Assembly (NCBI GenBank): GCA_960531495.1
Contig: OY482860.1
Span: 9,189,710-9,253,709, forward strand
Direction of reading: 5' to 3'
DNA: 64,000 bases
Source: Zeus faber
Lineage: Eukaryota; Chordata; Actinopteri; Zeiformes; Zeidae
The notes below the pieces were generated by a model. The model was not told the origin of the DNA, did not search any database, and worked only from the letters and a program-made list of their open reading frames with translations. The translations under genes and the position numbers were made by a program. Below are positions 10,264 to 42,303 of the stretch, piece after piece. How positions within the stretch are numbered: position 1 is the stretch's first letter; each line of letters starts with the position of its first letter.

Positions 10264-12608
10264 GTGCTGTGGATATTGAACTCCCCTGAGTTTGCATCAT
10301 GTAAACGGGAGCCAAGTTGGGGCGGTTATCAGAGGGGAGCAGTAGCCAGGCGTGGCAGTGGAGCTGCTCCAAGGTTTTGAGATCCTAAAGAGGAAGCGTC
10401 CGTCCTGCAACTACCTCTCGCCTTTGTGGTCGAAGCTGCGTCGTTTCAGTTCAGTTCTGCTGTTCACACAGCTCTAAAACTATGGCTCTGCCGCGCAAAC
10501 AAATAGGCAGCACAGTGTGAGTTAATGGGGTTTTTTGGCGTTAAATTCTCCACATTAAATACATTGTGAAAATAAAAAAATAAAAGACTGTCATCGAGAG
10601 TTCCCTCTCTATATCACGTCGTCATCACGTTGTTTGGTTGAGGCAAATAAACGCCTCGTTATTTAAGTCTTACACCACACTTGCACCTTATGACGATGAT
10701 CATTGATAATTTGGAATCAAGAGGAAATGGTTGATTCAAGGGGAAGCAAAACAGTGTCATTGAAAACTAATAACGAAAGCTTCCTTCCTTTGGATCATAT
10801 GGATATCCATGCTGATTCGACTTCCATGTTCTTATCACAGGTCTTATTCCTGGGGCCCGAGCGACCTTCTCTTACCTGAACCTTATACACAGTAGCATGA
10901 TGTCCTTTTTTCCACAGCGTTCCATGTGTGTTGAGACTATGAGTGTTTATCCTGTGGAGGCTGTAAGATGCGACTGTCTTCCCCGACAGGTTGGTGTGTG
11001 TAACTTTTACGACATACATTTCCTGCAGGCCGGCACTTTTCCAAAAGGAGGGGCCCCTTGGATATCACCAACTTTCTCCTCTTGGAGCGTTTTGACTTTC
11101 CGCAGGCTACCTGGTCGTATGCCGCGCAACTCTCTTGAGATAACTCAACAAATAACTGTTTGTACCATTGTATTCTGAGAGCCAAGTTTATTTGTCTAGC
11201 TCAGATTTAGGTTTTGCGCCTCACTTGAAGTCTGAATTTCCGCAACAGCAGGAAGCAAAATAAAGAGCGTAAGAACGGATGTGAATGGGATTTGAAGGCA
11301 ACATTCTGTCTGTTCCGGCGTCTGAGTGTATCGGGAGGGGTGAAAAGCCGTCCAGCTCAAAGTCCAGTGAATCTGGCAAACATAGAGGGAGGTTACACTC
11401 ACTGTGCGGCGTCAAGTGTCAGTGACCACTGATGGCCTGTTATCATGTTAAAAAGCATTGTCAGTCTATGGTCCAGTTCAGGTTCATTGGGCGATAAATG
11501 TATACCATAATAAAATGAATATTCCCTAGATTATCTCCAAATTTCTTGTAAATATATACATGCCCACATCAAATCGAGGTTAAAACCTGACATCAGTGCA
11601 CCCGCAGCTTCTTTGGCTTTTCTGACGAAATTAAGAGGCAGCGCTCTGCTATAACCCACGTCTGTCATTGTTAACTGTAGATGGGAGTTGGTCAGTGCGG
11701 GGCATTCCCCTTTCTCAAGCTGCTCAGCTAGTAATACCTGCTGCCTAGCTCTGATTTCCTGAATTAAGGCCGGATTGTGTGTTAACCGAACCGCTCGCCG
11801 TTTTGTGCAATCTCATCGCGCACATCCTCCCATGAATGACCAGGAAGTACGCTATGAAAAAGAAGAGAACCCCCAGAATGCCCTGACTAGAAGACAGAGG
11901 TGCACACTTCCTTCTATAATGACTAACTATGGATGGGAATTGGTAAGTGCTGAGGACTTTTTTTTTTTCTCACACACCTAAGATGTTTCTTTATCTAAAC
12001 TGGAAATATTACAACACATAAAGAATGTAGTTTGAAGTTTCTCAGACGTTTTTTTAAGAGACAGGTACTTCTTTTTCTTTAAGACATAAGACTCATATAA
12101 AATAGTCTAAACCGTGGATGTGCAACATGTGCAGGTGTTAAGAGCAACAGTTCAGATGACTAAAGATGAGTGAGAGGGAAACACCAAAATAATTGAAATA
12201 GGAAATGAGTGAAAAGAACTGATAAAATGTGTAAGAATTAGTGGGTGTGGGTGTGAATAGATTGAAAAAAAGAGGAAGTTCAATTTCAACACATTTACTC
12301 AGTGTTTAGTGGGACTGTATTTTGGACAAAAACAAAAATTATTTTATAGATGATAACAGTCATTTATAAAAGCCATGATGCAAACATGAAGCATCGTGGT
12401 TGTCTTGAAAGGCGTCATGGTCAAAGCGAGGAGATGTTTTTTTTGTATATATATAAATGACACTGGTGCGCTTCTCTCTCACTCGCTCCCTCTTCAGATA
12501 TTTAGAGGAGGTAAAGGTCTGCACTTTCTGATTTCCTGAAAACAAAGCGTGGCGGATTGTGTGGAGATAAACCGATTCGACCGCTCCCTTAAACGACTGT
12601 CGGAGAGA
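8486..12608. other. Intergenic region without a recognised gene
   Basis: The 5' end of the TMEM229B-like gene and the promoter of the GPCR gene should lie here, but I cannot place either. A good donor-like CAG/GTAAGA on the minus strand near 9735-9750 follows a short ATG frame, but its phase does not fit the TMEM229B-like exon. TG microsatellites lie at about 9865-9959 and 10231-10266. Two similar stretches near 11660-11700 and 11910-11955, sharing the core GATGGGA-TTGGT-AGTGC, look like relics of an unidentified repeat. Confidence 0.6.
9865..9959. repeat. (TG)n microsatellite
   Basis: About 95 bases of TG with two short interruptions (TATG, TCTG). Confidence 0.95.
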
Positions 12609-13619
12609 ATGGCCTCTGAGAAAGATGTCCCCGGGTTGCTGAATCTCACCAACACCTCAATGCACTGTCTATCCCCACAAACGCTGGTGGCCTCCATCCT
12701 GCCTCCCATTCTCATCCTGGAGATGATCGTGGGCCTGCCGTGCAACTTGCTGGCCTTGTGGATCTTCTGCTTCCGCCTAAAGGCCTGGAGGCCGAACACC
12801 TTCTTCCTGTTTAACCTGCTCCTGGCCGACCTCTTCCTCCTGGTCGGCGTGCCCTTCCGCATCGACAACCTTCTCCGCGGAGAGCACTGGGTGTTTCGGG
12901 GAGCGTGGTGCCGCATCAACCTCTTCATGCTGGCAGTCAACCGCTCGGCCAGCATCGCCTTCATGACCACCGTGGGCGTGACTCGCTACTTTAAGGTGGT
13001 CCACCCACATCACCGGATCAACCGCATGGGTCTGACTCAGGGAGGCTGGCTGGCAGGCCTGATCTGGACCGTGGTGGTTGCTCTGCGTGTCCCACTTTTA
13101 GCCACAAATCTCCTCCACTGGAAGGAAAACAACTTACTGTGCAGGAGCTTTGATGGCTTCGAGGAACCCCCCCCAGGAATAAAGCTGCACTTTGCAATCT
13201 TCCTTGGAGAGTTCTTCCTTCCCTTGTTGATGCTACTGTTCTGCTCGGCCCGCATCGCCTGCATCCTGCGCCGGCGGCGGCTGGACAGGGAGAGGAAGGT
13301 GCGGAGGGCCATCCGCACGGTTGCCGTAATTGTCGCCGTGTTCGTTGTCTGCTTCACGCCGAGCAACGTCACAGGCCTGGCTGTGCTGTATATCAAGAGG
13401 TTTCGTCCTCAGGACTGTGAGTCATTCCGGCTAGTGGGCCAGCTATTCAGCCTGTCAATTGGCTTCACCTACTTGAACAGTACTTTGGACCCTGTCATCT
13501 ACTGCTTCTCAAGCTCTTATTTCCGCAACGCCGTCAAGAGTTTGATCAGCAGTCTGGGCGTGTTGGAGCTGAGGAGCAGTGGCAGGAGCCGCCACAGAAG
13601 CTCGGCCAGTGATGGATGA
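12609..13619 (+). CDS. oxer1: Class A GPCR of the HCAR/OXER group, probably oxoeicosanoid receptor 1
   Basis: A single-exon receptor of 336 residues. The frame is open back to 12549 but has only a GTG there, so I chose the ATG at 12609 (A at -3, G at +4). Two N-glycosylation sequons (NLT, NTS) lie at residues 12-17. Seven hydrophobic segments are visible: TM1 about 26-55 with N46, TM2 with D74, C101 at the top of TM3, TM6 with CFTP (248-251), and TM7 with LDPVIY (293-298). FMLAVNR in TM3 keeps the arginine (R112) that anchors the carboxylate in HCAR2. The TM3 end reads TRYFKVVHPHH, a T in place of the first residue of D/NRY. Family knowledge: these are Gi-coupled receptors for small carboxylates or oxo-fatty acids. 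Sequence alone fits HCAR or OXER; the position near haao matches human OXER1, hence the name. The C tail is short and Ser/Arg-rich. Confidence 0.85.
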   Translation: MASEKDVPGLLNLTNTSMHCLSPQTLVASILPPILILEMIVGLPCNLLALWIFCFRLKAWRPNTFFLFNLLLADLFLLVGVPFRIDNLLRGEHWVFRGAWCRINLFMLAVNRSASIAFMTTVGVTRYFKVVHPHHRINRMGLTQGGWLAGLIWTVVVALRVPLLATNLLHWKENNLLCRSFDGFEEPPPGIKLHFAIFLGEFFLPLLMLLFCSARIACILRRRRLDRERKVRRAIRTVAVIVAVFVVCFTPSNVTGLAVLYIKRFRPQDCESFRLVGQLFSLSIGFTYLNSTLDPVIYCFSSSYFRNAVKSLISSLGVLELRSSGRSRHRSSASDG

Positions 13620-13657
13620 ATATGACAACAAAATACCTGTTGCCTTTACATGTAGAT

Positions 13658-14015
13658 CAGGGTTTTCCAACCTTATTTAACTCAGAGGCCCCCCAAATCA
13701 AACCTGATTCAGTCTGAGACCTCACTATTTAAAATAATTTTCTTCCCCATGCACTGTATTTATAACTGCTCGGTGGTCAATTTTGTCTGAATTGGTTCTA
13801 TTTTCACGTGAGAAAGAGCGACTTAGCGCATACAATTTAATGAAACACATAGTCAAGGATTTTGATAAAAATTGTAATCGAAATACCGCGCACATGGATT
13901 TTTGAACCAAAATTGGACCATTAGGAACTATGTCTCAAATCCCCAATGCCTCGCAACCCCCCTGCGATCTCTTGTGACCCCCTAGGGGACTTCCATCCCA
14001 GTTTGGGAATCACTG
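13658..14015. mobile_element. hAT-like MITE downstream of the GPCR gene
   Basis: It starts CAGGGTTTTCCAACCTT. The reverse complement of its right end is CAGTGATTCCCAAACTGG, giving imperfect terminal inverted repeats of the hAT type (CAG-G). Inner sequence next to the ends (AGGCCCCCCAAATC; GACCCCCTAGGGGAC) is typical of this fish repeat class. Flanks TGTAGAT and TTAGATG may be a decayed target duplication. Confidence 0.6.
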
Positions 14016-15858
14016 TTAGATGATGCTGTACAGATATTTTTGTATAATTTTTATGCTGTTATCTTTCAACGTAGTCTCTGTATTTCATTGTATATATTAG
14101 TCATAATGCATTGTGTTGTGCGTGTGTGTGTATTTGTGAGACATTAAATTAATTGAAATTGATGTGTTTTCTGTATATAGAAAACTCGCCCACTCAAATG
14201 TGTGACTTGCCCACCCAATCAAAAGTTACGATTTTTTTCTTCAGAAATTCCAAAATGTATTATTTTTTATCAAAATATTCCTGTAGTTAGTTATAACAAC
14301 AAAAAACATTTTCTGTAAGCAAAGCTCACATGTACTATATCAATATACCTACAAGGCATCTTGATACGAAATGCGTAATGGAGAGGGAGCGCTCTCCGCT
14401 CCGCTGCACATTCCCGTTCCCCATTTCTCCAAATGGGGATAGTGGAGAAATATGCTCCGACATTACAGAGTCTGGTTCATTAAACTTCTCTAATTTCATC
14501 ACATGCAACTGAAACATGTACTACTTTCGTGCAAGTACAAAAAACAAATCATTGCAAATCTATGGTGAAATTTATAAATATTTGTTTCTGTGAAGCTATA
14601 CTTTCATGATTTATGAAGGAATTGTCTTTAATCTTTGAAGCATGAGAAGCGATTTTTAGGCCCAAATGAAGAAAATAGGGCCATGTTAAAAAGTTCTATG
14701 ATTAATCTCAGAATTCTTAAAACCAAGTTGGAATTCTGATAATCTGATAATTAAGGTAATTTCAATGACATTCTACTTGGTTTCATATATGTTAATTTAT
14801 TAATTTTGGTGGGTGACTTTCAGTGGGAGTAGTAGTAGCAGTAAAAGTAATATAAGGTAGTGGTGGTATAATTAAAGAAATCAGCCTGGTAGAGCTTGCG
14901 TTGACCTTTTCTCTGAAACATGTCTCGACAGAGGGTTATATATATATATATTTTTTTAACCGTGACCATCTAAAGAAAAACAAAAATCCACAAAATAAGA
15001 TCGGATAGTACATTATTCAGATAGTACACTGACTTATGACTTTTCTGTTGAGGAGACAATTTGAATTGATGGCTTTGATTTTGATATGATGTTCAACATT
15101 TTTCTTTTTTTTTTTATTATTATTGTTGTTGTTCTTGTTATTATTATTATTATTATTACTATTATTAGTAGTAGTAGTAGAAGTAGTAGTAGTAGTAGTC
15201 GTCGTCGTAGTAGTCTGGTTTGATGGCAGAGAAAAATATATTTGATCGTATTTCAAGAATAAAATTTGAATGTTCTTCTTTTTCTCGAAAAACAGTAATT
15301 TATCAATTCCTCCCCCAATATTCTTTAGCGCTCTCAGAACGGTGACAATACTATGAGGCCTACATTGAGGGATGATTCATTCACATTCTATTTTATCGAC
15401 CACCACCGTCCAACCACTAGATGGCAGCAACAAATCCAGTGAACTCGTCTTTACCGAAAAGCATTGTGGGAGTTCGGGCATTCGAATCGCCTGACTGAAA
15501 TAATCGGTGCGACATTTCCGCCCCGGGTGCCTGGGTTCAGGTTGCACTCAATAAGACAAGTCGTCATAGGGATTAAAGTTGAGTTCAAGAGCGTTTTCCC
15601 CTCCCCACCACGGGTGGTTAAGTAAACTAATTGGATAATTGTTTACAATATATATATATATATATTTTTTTTCCCCCAATCTCTGTGCACTACTTCCGGC
15701 TCACTGTAGCGTCCGGACTACTTCCGGTTCATTGGGACGCTTCGAAGCAGCGAGCAGCGTTCTGGAAAGTGACTTTTGTTGTGAACTGGGTCGAGGCGGT
15801 TTCCCACGGAGTTCACGCAGATTAGCAGGCGCGACAGCGGCGGACCATTCGGTGTGTC
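14016..15858. other. Intergenic region, GPCR gene to papolg
   Basis: No gene was recognised. ATTAAA at 14143-14148 could serve the upstream GPCR transcript. CCCCATTT/AAATGGGG forms a small hairpin at 14419-14438. A compound ATT/GTT/AGT microsatellite occupies about 15105-15217. The last 400 bases become richer in CpG and should contain the papolg promoter and 5' UTR. Confidence 0.55.
15105..15217. repeat. Compound trinucleotide microsatellite
   Basis: A T run is followed by ATT/GTT units, then ATT units, then AGT units and CGT units. On the minus strand it reads as poly-Thr/Asn, which is an artefact. Confidence 0.9.
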
Positions 15859-36977
<21,119 letters not shown>

Positions 36978-37125
36978 GGCGTCCCCGCCCCCCCCTCCCC
37001 TTGTGGTTGCCGTTTCCATGTCATTTCAGGCAAACTGGTCTTTTTGTTTTGGAGTTGGTGGAGCCCTCGGTTGTACCCGGCGGTCGAGGGGAACAGCTGG
37101 AGGGCGACGTGGTCCAACATGACAA

Positions 37126-37176
37126 CTAAAGCACGTATACACCCAACCTTCGAGGTCGGGTGTATACGTGCTTTAG
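37126..37176. other. Perfect 19-bp hairpin downstream of papolg stop
   Basis: CTAAAGCACGTATACACCC at 37126-37144 is exactly reverse-complemented at 37158-37176, with a 13-base loop. The loop itself contains ACCT-TCG-AGGT, which can extend the fold. It starts 149 bases after the exon 24 stop, within the 3' UTR of the long papolg form. Confidence 0.9.
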
Positions 37177-37250
37177 ATTTTAAACGTGTCCTCCGTAACG
37201 GATCTAGGGAAAAGGTTCCTTCAATCTTTTTCCCCTTCTTGTCATTTGTC

Positions 37251-37255
<5 letters not shown>

Positions 37256-37294
<39 letters not shown>

Positions 37295-37419
37295 GGCCTT
37301 AGACATCTCGCCATCCTTCCTTCGGCATGGAAACCGAATCTGGGAGTGCACCGCCTCTCTCAACTGAACACTGTACATTAAACATTGTACATAACTTTTT
37401 TTTTTTTTTTTTTTTTTTT
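37256..37419. repeat. Two poly-T tracts in the papolg 3' region
   Basis: Runs of about 35 T and 22 T are separated by ordinary sequence. Confidence 0.85.
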
Positions 37420-38961
37420 GTCTTAAAAAAAACTTCCGCAAAAACAGAAATGCACCGCTAGTCCTTTGACCGTTCTATTGTAGTTTTTATCTAAAAAGAA
37501 AAAAAATTATAAAATTGTGTTGTTTTTTTTTGTTTTTGTTTTTTTTCCCCTCTGTTGCTAGTTTTCATAAATACAAATGTTTCCTGCCCCAGATCACTGT
37601 ACAGGATTTGATACTGCTCCAGGTAGGATTTATTGGGTGTTTTTTACAGGGACGTGGCTGACGTCACAACTGTGACCTGAGGGGGATAACAAGGTGATGA
37701 TGTGTTCTACGACACCAGTCACTCATTGTATGCGACGCCTTCAGGTGTGCCCTTAAAAAAAAAAAAAAGAAAAAAATCCCTTTTCATTGCGCCGCGGTAA
37801 ACTGTTGAATGGCTGCCATGAAACGACACATTATGGATCTGACTATGCGTCGCATCCGTGCAGCCTCGACTCCGTGGGCCGTTACCTTTTGAAACGGGGC
37901 TCAAAGGGAAATCCTTTTCTTTTCAGTGCATACACGTCTCTCTTGACCAGACTGCGGATGCCAAGCCGATCTGACGGGATGCTGGGTACTACGTGATGTA
38001 GACCCGCAACCCTGAGGCGCGTTGTGGGACGGTCCCAGTTGTGAGCTCATCCACGTCACTGGATGGATTCGGCATGTTTTGTGGAAATGGTCGGAGAAAA
38101 AAAAAAAAAAGGTCCTCATTAAATCGTACTTGGTTTATTGTGTGCGTGTTTGTGTGTTGGTATACGTGCTTTGACTGTGTCTGCACATGCATGAATTTGT
38201 GGCTGTGACTGTGTGACTGTCAGAGAGAGAAAGAGAGTAGGTAAAAGATGAACTCCCTTCGCTTTGGGTGTTGACCCTCTGTGCCTCCTGTGGAGGCTCT
38301 TAACAAGGCATCTCTTGGGTTGGACCACATGACGCTCCTGCTTTGGGTCCCAGTTCTCCAACGGGGAAAAAATGTTTTCAGCTGAAGACTAGATATATAT
38401 GAACTTTTTATTTTTTGGGGCACATACTATGATTGGCGTACTCCCATGGTATTAATGATCGGTCCCTTTGCCACTGAATTCACACATCAGTTGGCTGCAA
38501 GCTGGAGAAATGGGACCCAAGGATGCTCTTCTCCGTTAAGCAATTTCCCCAACTTAAATGTACAGAAAGCATGTATTTTTTTTTTTTTTTTTCCAAAAAG
38601 CTTCTTTTCAGGGTGTGCAGGGGAGGGGGGGTTTCTTATCACATTATTTATATTTGCATATTTGTAACTTTTTTTTATATATATATATAGCATTCATAGC
38701 AGGTAGGCCTTTTTGAAACTATCTTCACCAGTTTCAGAATTCATTTTTGCTGTTGAGAAACATGTAACAAAACACATTTAACAAAACACGTCATTGAGAT
38801 GTTTGTTTCTAAATTGTATTGAGAGGGTATTTTTGTATATGTATATGACTTCCTTTAAACAAATCCACACTCCCATTAAATCCTTAAACCCTACATGTCT
38901 GTCAGTTTGCTTTCTCAAGTCTTTGTCATCCCCACCAGTGCTGCACATTTATACATCATGG

Positions 38962-38989
38962 TTTTTTTTTAGGGTTCAAGGTTTTTATT
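38962..38989 (-). promoter_or_regulatory. drc7 polyadenylation signal and A tract
   Basis: On the minus strand, AATAAA (38989-38984) lies 145 bases beyond the drc7 stop and is followed 13 bases later by nine A (38970-38962). A genomic A tract at the cleavage position is what a retroposed mRNA leaves. Nine A is short, so this is suggestive only. Confidence 0.5.
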
Positions 38990-39134
38990 GGCATAAGCAC
39001 AATTACTACAACTGGCTATAAAATTGTTATACCTACAGTAGAGCCAGCCAGGTATGACATTGTTAAAAATCTATATTCAAATGCAAGGGTTTTCTTTTTC
39101 CCCCAAGTGTGAAAAATAAAGTTAACTGATTAGC

Positions 39135-41744
39135 TCATGGAATGAGGTGAGGGGCGATTCGGGGCTCTTGTCTCAGATTCTCATCTAGAGCTAGATACTT
39201 CTGAGGAGCGGTTTCCTTGTGCCTAGAGAGACGTGCGTCGAGAACGTGTATTCTGAGCATGGCCTCCGAGCAGTACGCCAGGTACTCTTCCTCTTCCACC
39301 TTGCTCATGGTCAGCTTGTTCTCCTGGTACCACTGTTGTTTCTCCTGCAGTTCCTGGCTGTCCTTGTGGAGGCGTGCCTGGATGACTCTGGCTGTCTCTT
39401 CTATCCTCTGTTTGAAATGAGCCAAGCAGTCCAGCCGAAGCTGCATCGCTTCTTCTCGGCTCAGGGTCTCCGGGTTGCCCAATTGGGCCAGCAAGAGATC
39501 GACAAGGTTGTCCATTGACTCCTGCTCCTGACGCTGTCGCCCGTCTCCCACCAGAGGCTCTATTTTCTCCCTGAGGACGTGGGTCTGCTTGTAGCGCACT
39601 GTGTTATAAATGGAGATGTGGAGCTTAATGCCGCTCTCCTCTTTCTCTCTGGAGGCTAAGATGGCTCTCACCTCTTTCTCAGATTCTTTGACGCTTAAAA
39701 CTGTTTTCTTTTCCTCCTTCATGAGGGCCACCAGCATCTGGTACAGATACAGGTTCTTGTGAGGCTTCTCGCATAGAGGCACCTGGAAGCCAGTCACCAT
39801 GTTGGGTGTGAAGCTTTCGGTCTTACCGGTGTCGGCGTATTCTTGCGGTTTGATGAAGCTCCTCATGGAGGGCACAATGCCGTCGTCTTCCAGGTGATAG
39901 GTCACCTCCATATGCCGTTCAGCCAATAGGAACACTCGCTCGGCCGTGTCCTCGTTGGCCGGCTTCGACCTATTCCTGTGGAATCGCTCTACCACTTTCT
40001 CGATCAGACGATTGCCAGTTTCGGCTGTTTCTCCTTTCACCGACGGAGCGAATACAACGTGCCGGTCGTAGAGAAAGTCTTCGCGATCTTGGAAGGTCTC
40101 CTTCATCTCCCACTGTGACTCCACTCTCCGCACCAAGCCATCTGTACGTGCGCGGCTGTAGAACTCCATCTCACGCTCTGTCTCTGGTGTCAGAGTCACA
40201 TAGCTGTGGGATTTGAGGCAGAATTTCCATCCAGTTCTGAAGCGCTCTGTGGTGATATTTGTGGATTTGATGAGCTCTCTCTCGTCCAGGTGGTCGTGTC
40301 TGTTCTGGAACAGCTCCTTCACGACGCTGGCGTCCTGGCATTCCAGATCGTTGTACATCGTGAGTCGTGTCACCAGGCCATCCGGCAGCACATAGGGTGC
40401 AAACAGCTCCAGCTTGGCTTTACGATACCTGGTGACTCTCATCCCCCCCGGCCAACCACTCTCAATATCTTGTTTGGAGACGGTGATCTTGCTGACCCAG
40501 GAGCGAGGCATCTCAAACGCCTTGGCCTCCTCCTCTTCCCCCTCATCCTCAACGTTGCCCTCGTCCTCGCTCTTCGCGCCATTGGACAGCAGCATCTGGC
40601 TGGGAGAGTTGCGCAGGACAGACCCCCACATACTGCAGTCTCCCAGGTCGTACAACATGCCCGCACATCCCTGGCTACAGTTCTGCATGTTGACCCAGTA
40701 GTTTTGCTGGTTCCACAGGCTCTCAATGCCCAGGAAGCTCTGGTCGCTGGTGGGGTACCCCCTGGCAGTGAGCGGGTCGATGAAGAAGTTGTCCGAGATG
40801 TCCCGCTCCCCCGCCAGCACCAAGACCCAGCTGTGGATCCGCAGGCCCATCAGGGGGTCGGGAGGGGGGCACTCGCTCTCTTCTTGGAGTTGCTGGGCCT
40901 TCAGTTGTTTTTTCAGCAGCGCTTCCCTGGCCACCGCTTGCTTCTTCTCCTTCTGCCTGCTCTCAAAGTTGCTCTTGAGTTCCCGAGTGGTTTTCACAGT
41001 GTATTTCTTCACCTGTGGACTTGCTTCAGATATTGCGCCCTTGTCCTCATCCACCAGCAGGGAGGCCAGCAGGGGGCACTCTTCTCGGCTCCGGTCAAGC
41101 AGGCACATCTCCCTGACTGCGTAGCCGCTGACGCAGTAGGCGTTGTAACCCGCTCCCAGCAGCAGGCTGCACAACAGGGTGGAGAAGTCAAAGCAGGTGC
41201 CCCTCTGGCTCTCCATCACCATGGTTGGGGACAGCAGATACTCGGGCAGGTTGAATGGCGGATCCAGGAGCTCCAGGGATAGTCGCTTGGCCACAAAGGA
41301 GGCACATCCCTCCCAGCCGTACAGATCTGAGTGGGGCAGCAGCGTGAGCCGCAGGGTGGTGGACACAAACTTCTTCACCCCGTACTCGTTCCGCGGGCAG
41401 AGCAGGAGGGGTTTGCGGTCCGGGAAGATGTTCGCGAACTGAAGCTTTGCGGCTTCGGAAATGGACAACAGCCGTTTCTCCCTGGGGGAGTTCTCCTTGT
41501 AGGAATTGGGACAGAGAGAGAGGTTCACCTTTCTTGTCCAGCTGGGGAGGCAGTCCTCGGGAGTGGCGACATGAACGTCATCGAGAGTCTCCTCCGGTCC
41601 AACCGGCTCTTGGTCGTCGTCGTCGTCGTTGTCGTCGTCGTCGCCGTTGTCGTCCTCCTGTTCAACCAGCTCTTGATCGTCATCGTCCTCTCCTACACCT
41701 GGACCATTTTCTTCCGGTGTATGTGACTCTTCCCGGGGCTCCAT
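39135..41744 (-). CDS. drc7: Dynein regulatory complex subunit 7, intronless
   Basis: DRC7 (CCDC135) is part of the nexin-dynein regulatory complex that links axonemal doublets in motile cilia and sperm flagella. This is one uninterrupted frame of 869 residues, against about 874 in human, with no stop or frameshift. Residues about 19-52 are an Asp/Glu-rich tract. A transglutaminase-like region follows, with RGTCFDFSTLLCSLLLGAGY near 180-200 and YAVREMCLLDRSREE. A coiled-coil stretch (SRQKEKKQAVAREALLKKQL) follows. The long C-terminal part has RHVVFAPSVKGET and ends with a coiled coil and LDARLSRHKETAPQKYLALD. Human DRC7 lies elsewhere (chromosome 16) and has many introns, so an intronless copy between papolg and rel points to retroposition. 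The intact frame argues for function. It is transcribed divergently from rel. Confidence 0.95.
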   Translation of the reverse strand: MEPREESHTPEENGPGVGEDDDDQELVEQEDDNGDDDDNDDDDDQEPVGPEETLDDVHVATPEDCLPSWTRKVNLSLCPNSYKENSPREKRLLSISEAAKLQFANIFPDRKPLLLCPRNEYGVKKFVSTTLRLTLLPHSDLYGWEGCASFVAKRLSLELLDPPFNLPEYLLSPTMVMESQRGTCFDFSTLLCSLLLGAGYNAYCVSGYAVREMCLLDRSREECPLLASLLVDEDKGAISEASPQVKKYTVKTTRELKSNFESRQKEKKQAVAREALLKKQLKAQQLQEESECPPPDPLMGLRIHSWVLVLAGERDISDNFFIDPLTARGYPTSDQSFLGIESLWNQQNYWVNMQNCSQGCAGMLYDLGDCSMWGSVLRNSPSQMLLSNGAKSEDEGNVEDEGEEEEAKAFEMPRSWVSKITVSKQDIESGWPGGMRVTRYRKAKLELFAPYVLPDGLVTRLTMYNDLECQDASVVKELFQNRHDHLDERELIKSTNITTERFRTGWKFCLKSHSYVTLTPETEREMEFYSRARTDGLVRRVESQWEMKETFQDREDFLYDRHVVFAPSVKGETAETGNRLIEKVVERFHRNRSKPANEDTAERVFLLAERHMEVTYHLEDDGIVPSMRSFIKPQEYADTGKTESFTPNMVTGFQVPLCEKPHKNLYLYQMLVALMKEEKKTVLSVKESEKEVRAILASREKEESGIKLHISIYNTVRYKQTHVLREKIEPLVGDGRQRQEQESMDNLVDLLLAQLGNPETLSREEAMQLRLDCLAHFKQRIEETARVIQARLHKDSQELQEKQQWYQENKLTMSKVEEEEYLAYCSEAMLRIHVLDARLSRHKETAPQKYLALDENLRQEPRIAPHLIP

Positions 41745-42173
41745 AATGTAAGAGTTTGAACAAAATCGCTACCTGCGAAAGGGAGTTGCACACACAGTGT
41801 GGCATCTGGCAAGAGGAGAGGGGGCAGTCATGCAACATTACAACTGGATGCGAGCCGTCGTTAAAACACAAGAAGCCACCCGCAGCGTAGGAGTTTTCGA
41901 CTGTCGAGAACGACACGTTGGGTCGCCGGCCATTTTATTTATTTATCCTAAGTTCATCTTTCGCGAAAGCACTGGAATCACTGCTCATGGCTGGATACCA
42001 ACACTTGTAGCCTCAGCCACTCACATACAGCAAGGCCACAAGGTACCGTCACAGCGGTCCGGCTTATCGATTACTACACGTGACATGCACGACAGGCACA
42101 GCCGCAATCGGGCGTCGATTGGCCGTCTCGGCTCCAGCTGCTCTTTCCTCCCCGCTGAGACGCTCGCTGGTTG

Positions 42174-42181
42174 TGACGTCA
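42174..42181. promoter_or_regulatory. CRE palindrome in the rel/drc7 promoter
   Basis: TGACGTCA is a perfect full cAMP-response element (CREB/ATF site). Confidence 0.5.
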
Positions 42182-42263
42182 ATGCGTGGTGCGCGCTGAT
42201 TTATGAGGCGCCCGCGCCGCCGATTGGCCGCCCGGGCCCGAGGGGGGCGGGGGCGGGGCCGGG

Positions 42264-42273
42264 GGGGAATTCC
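42264..42273 (+). promoter_or_regulatory. kappaB site 1 in the rel promoter
   Basis: GGGGAATTCC fits the kappaB consensus GGGRNWYYCC at every position. It lies 133 bases upstream of the rel start codon. Confidence 0.65.
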
Positions 42274-42303
42274 TGGGTCGGCGCAGGGGGGCGGGCCCGC
42301 CGT

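Larger units (their letters stand above)
36978..39134. other. papolg 3' UTR and intergenic DNA before drc7
   Basis: The region begins with the papolg 3' UTR, including a long hairpin at 37126-37176 and T tracts at about 37256-37290 and 37398-37419. I could not place the papolg polyadenylation site: there is no convincing AATAAA in the first kilobase. The right end holds the short 3' UTR of drc7 on the opposite strand, so the two genes converge. Confidence 0.6.

Noticed and set aside
12549-12608. 20-residue N-terminal extension of the GPCR frame
   Set aside because: It begins with GTG, not ATG, and shows no conservation. The ATG at 12609 has a good context and gives a normal-length receptor.
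40206-41282. Plus-strand open frame of 358 codons
   Set aside because: It lies exactly antisense to drc7 and has no family resemblance. It is open because the GC-rich drc7 codons rarely give stops in the mirrored frame.
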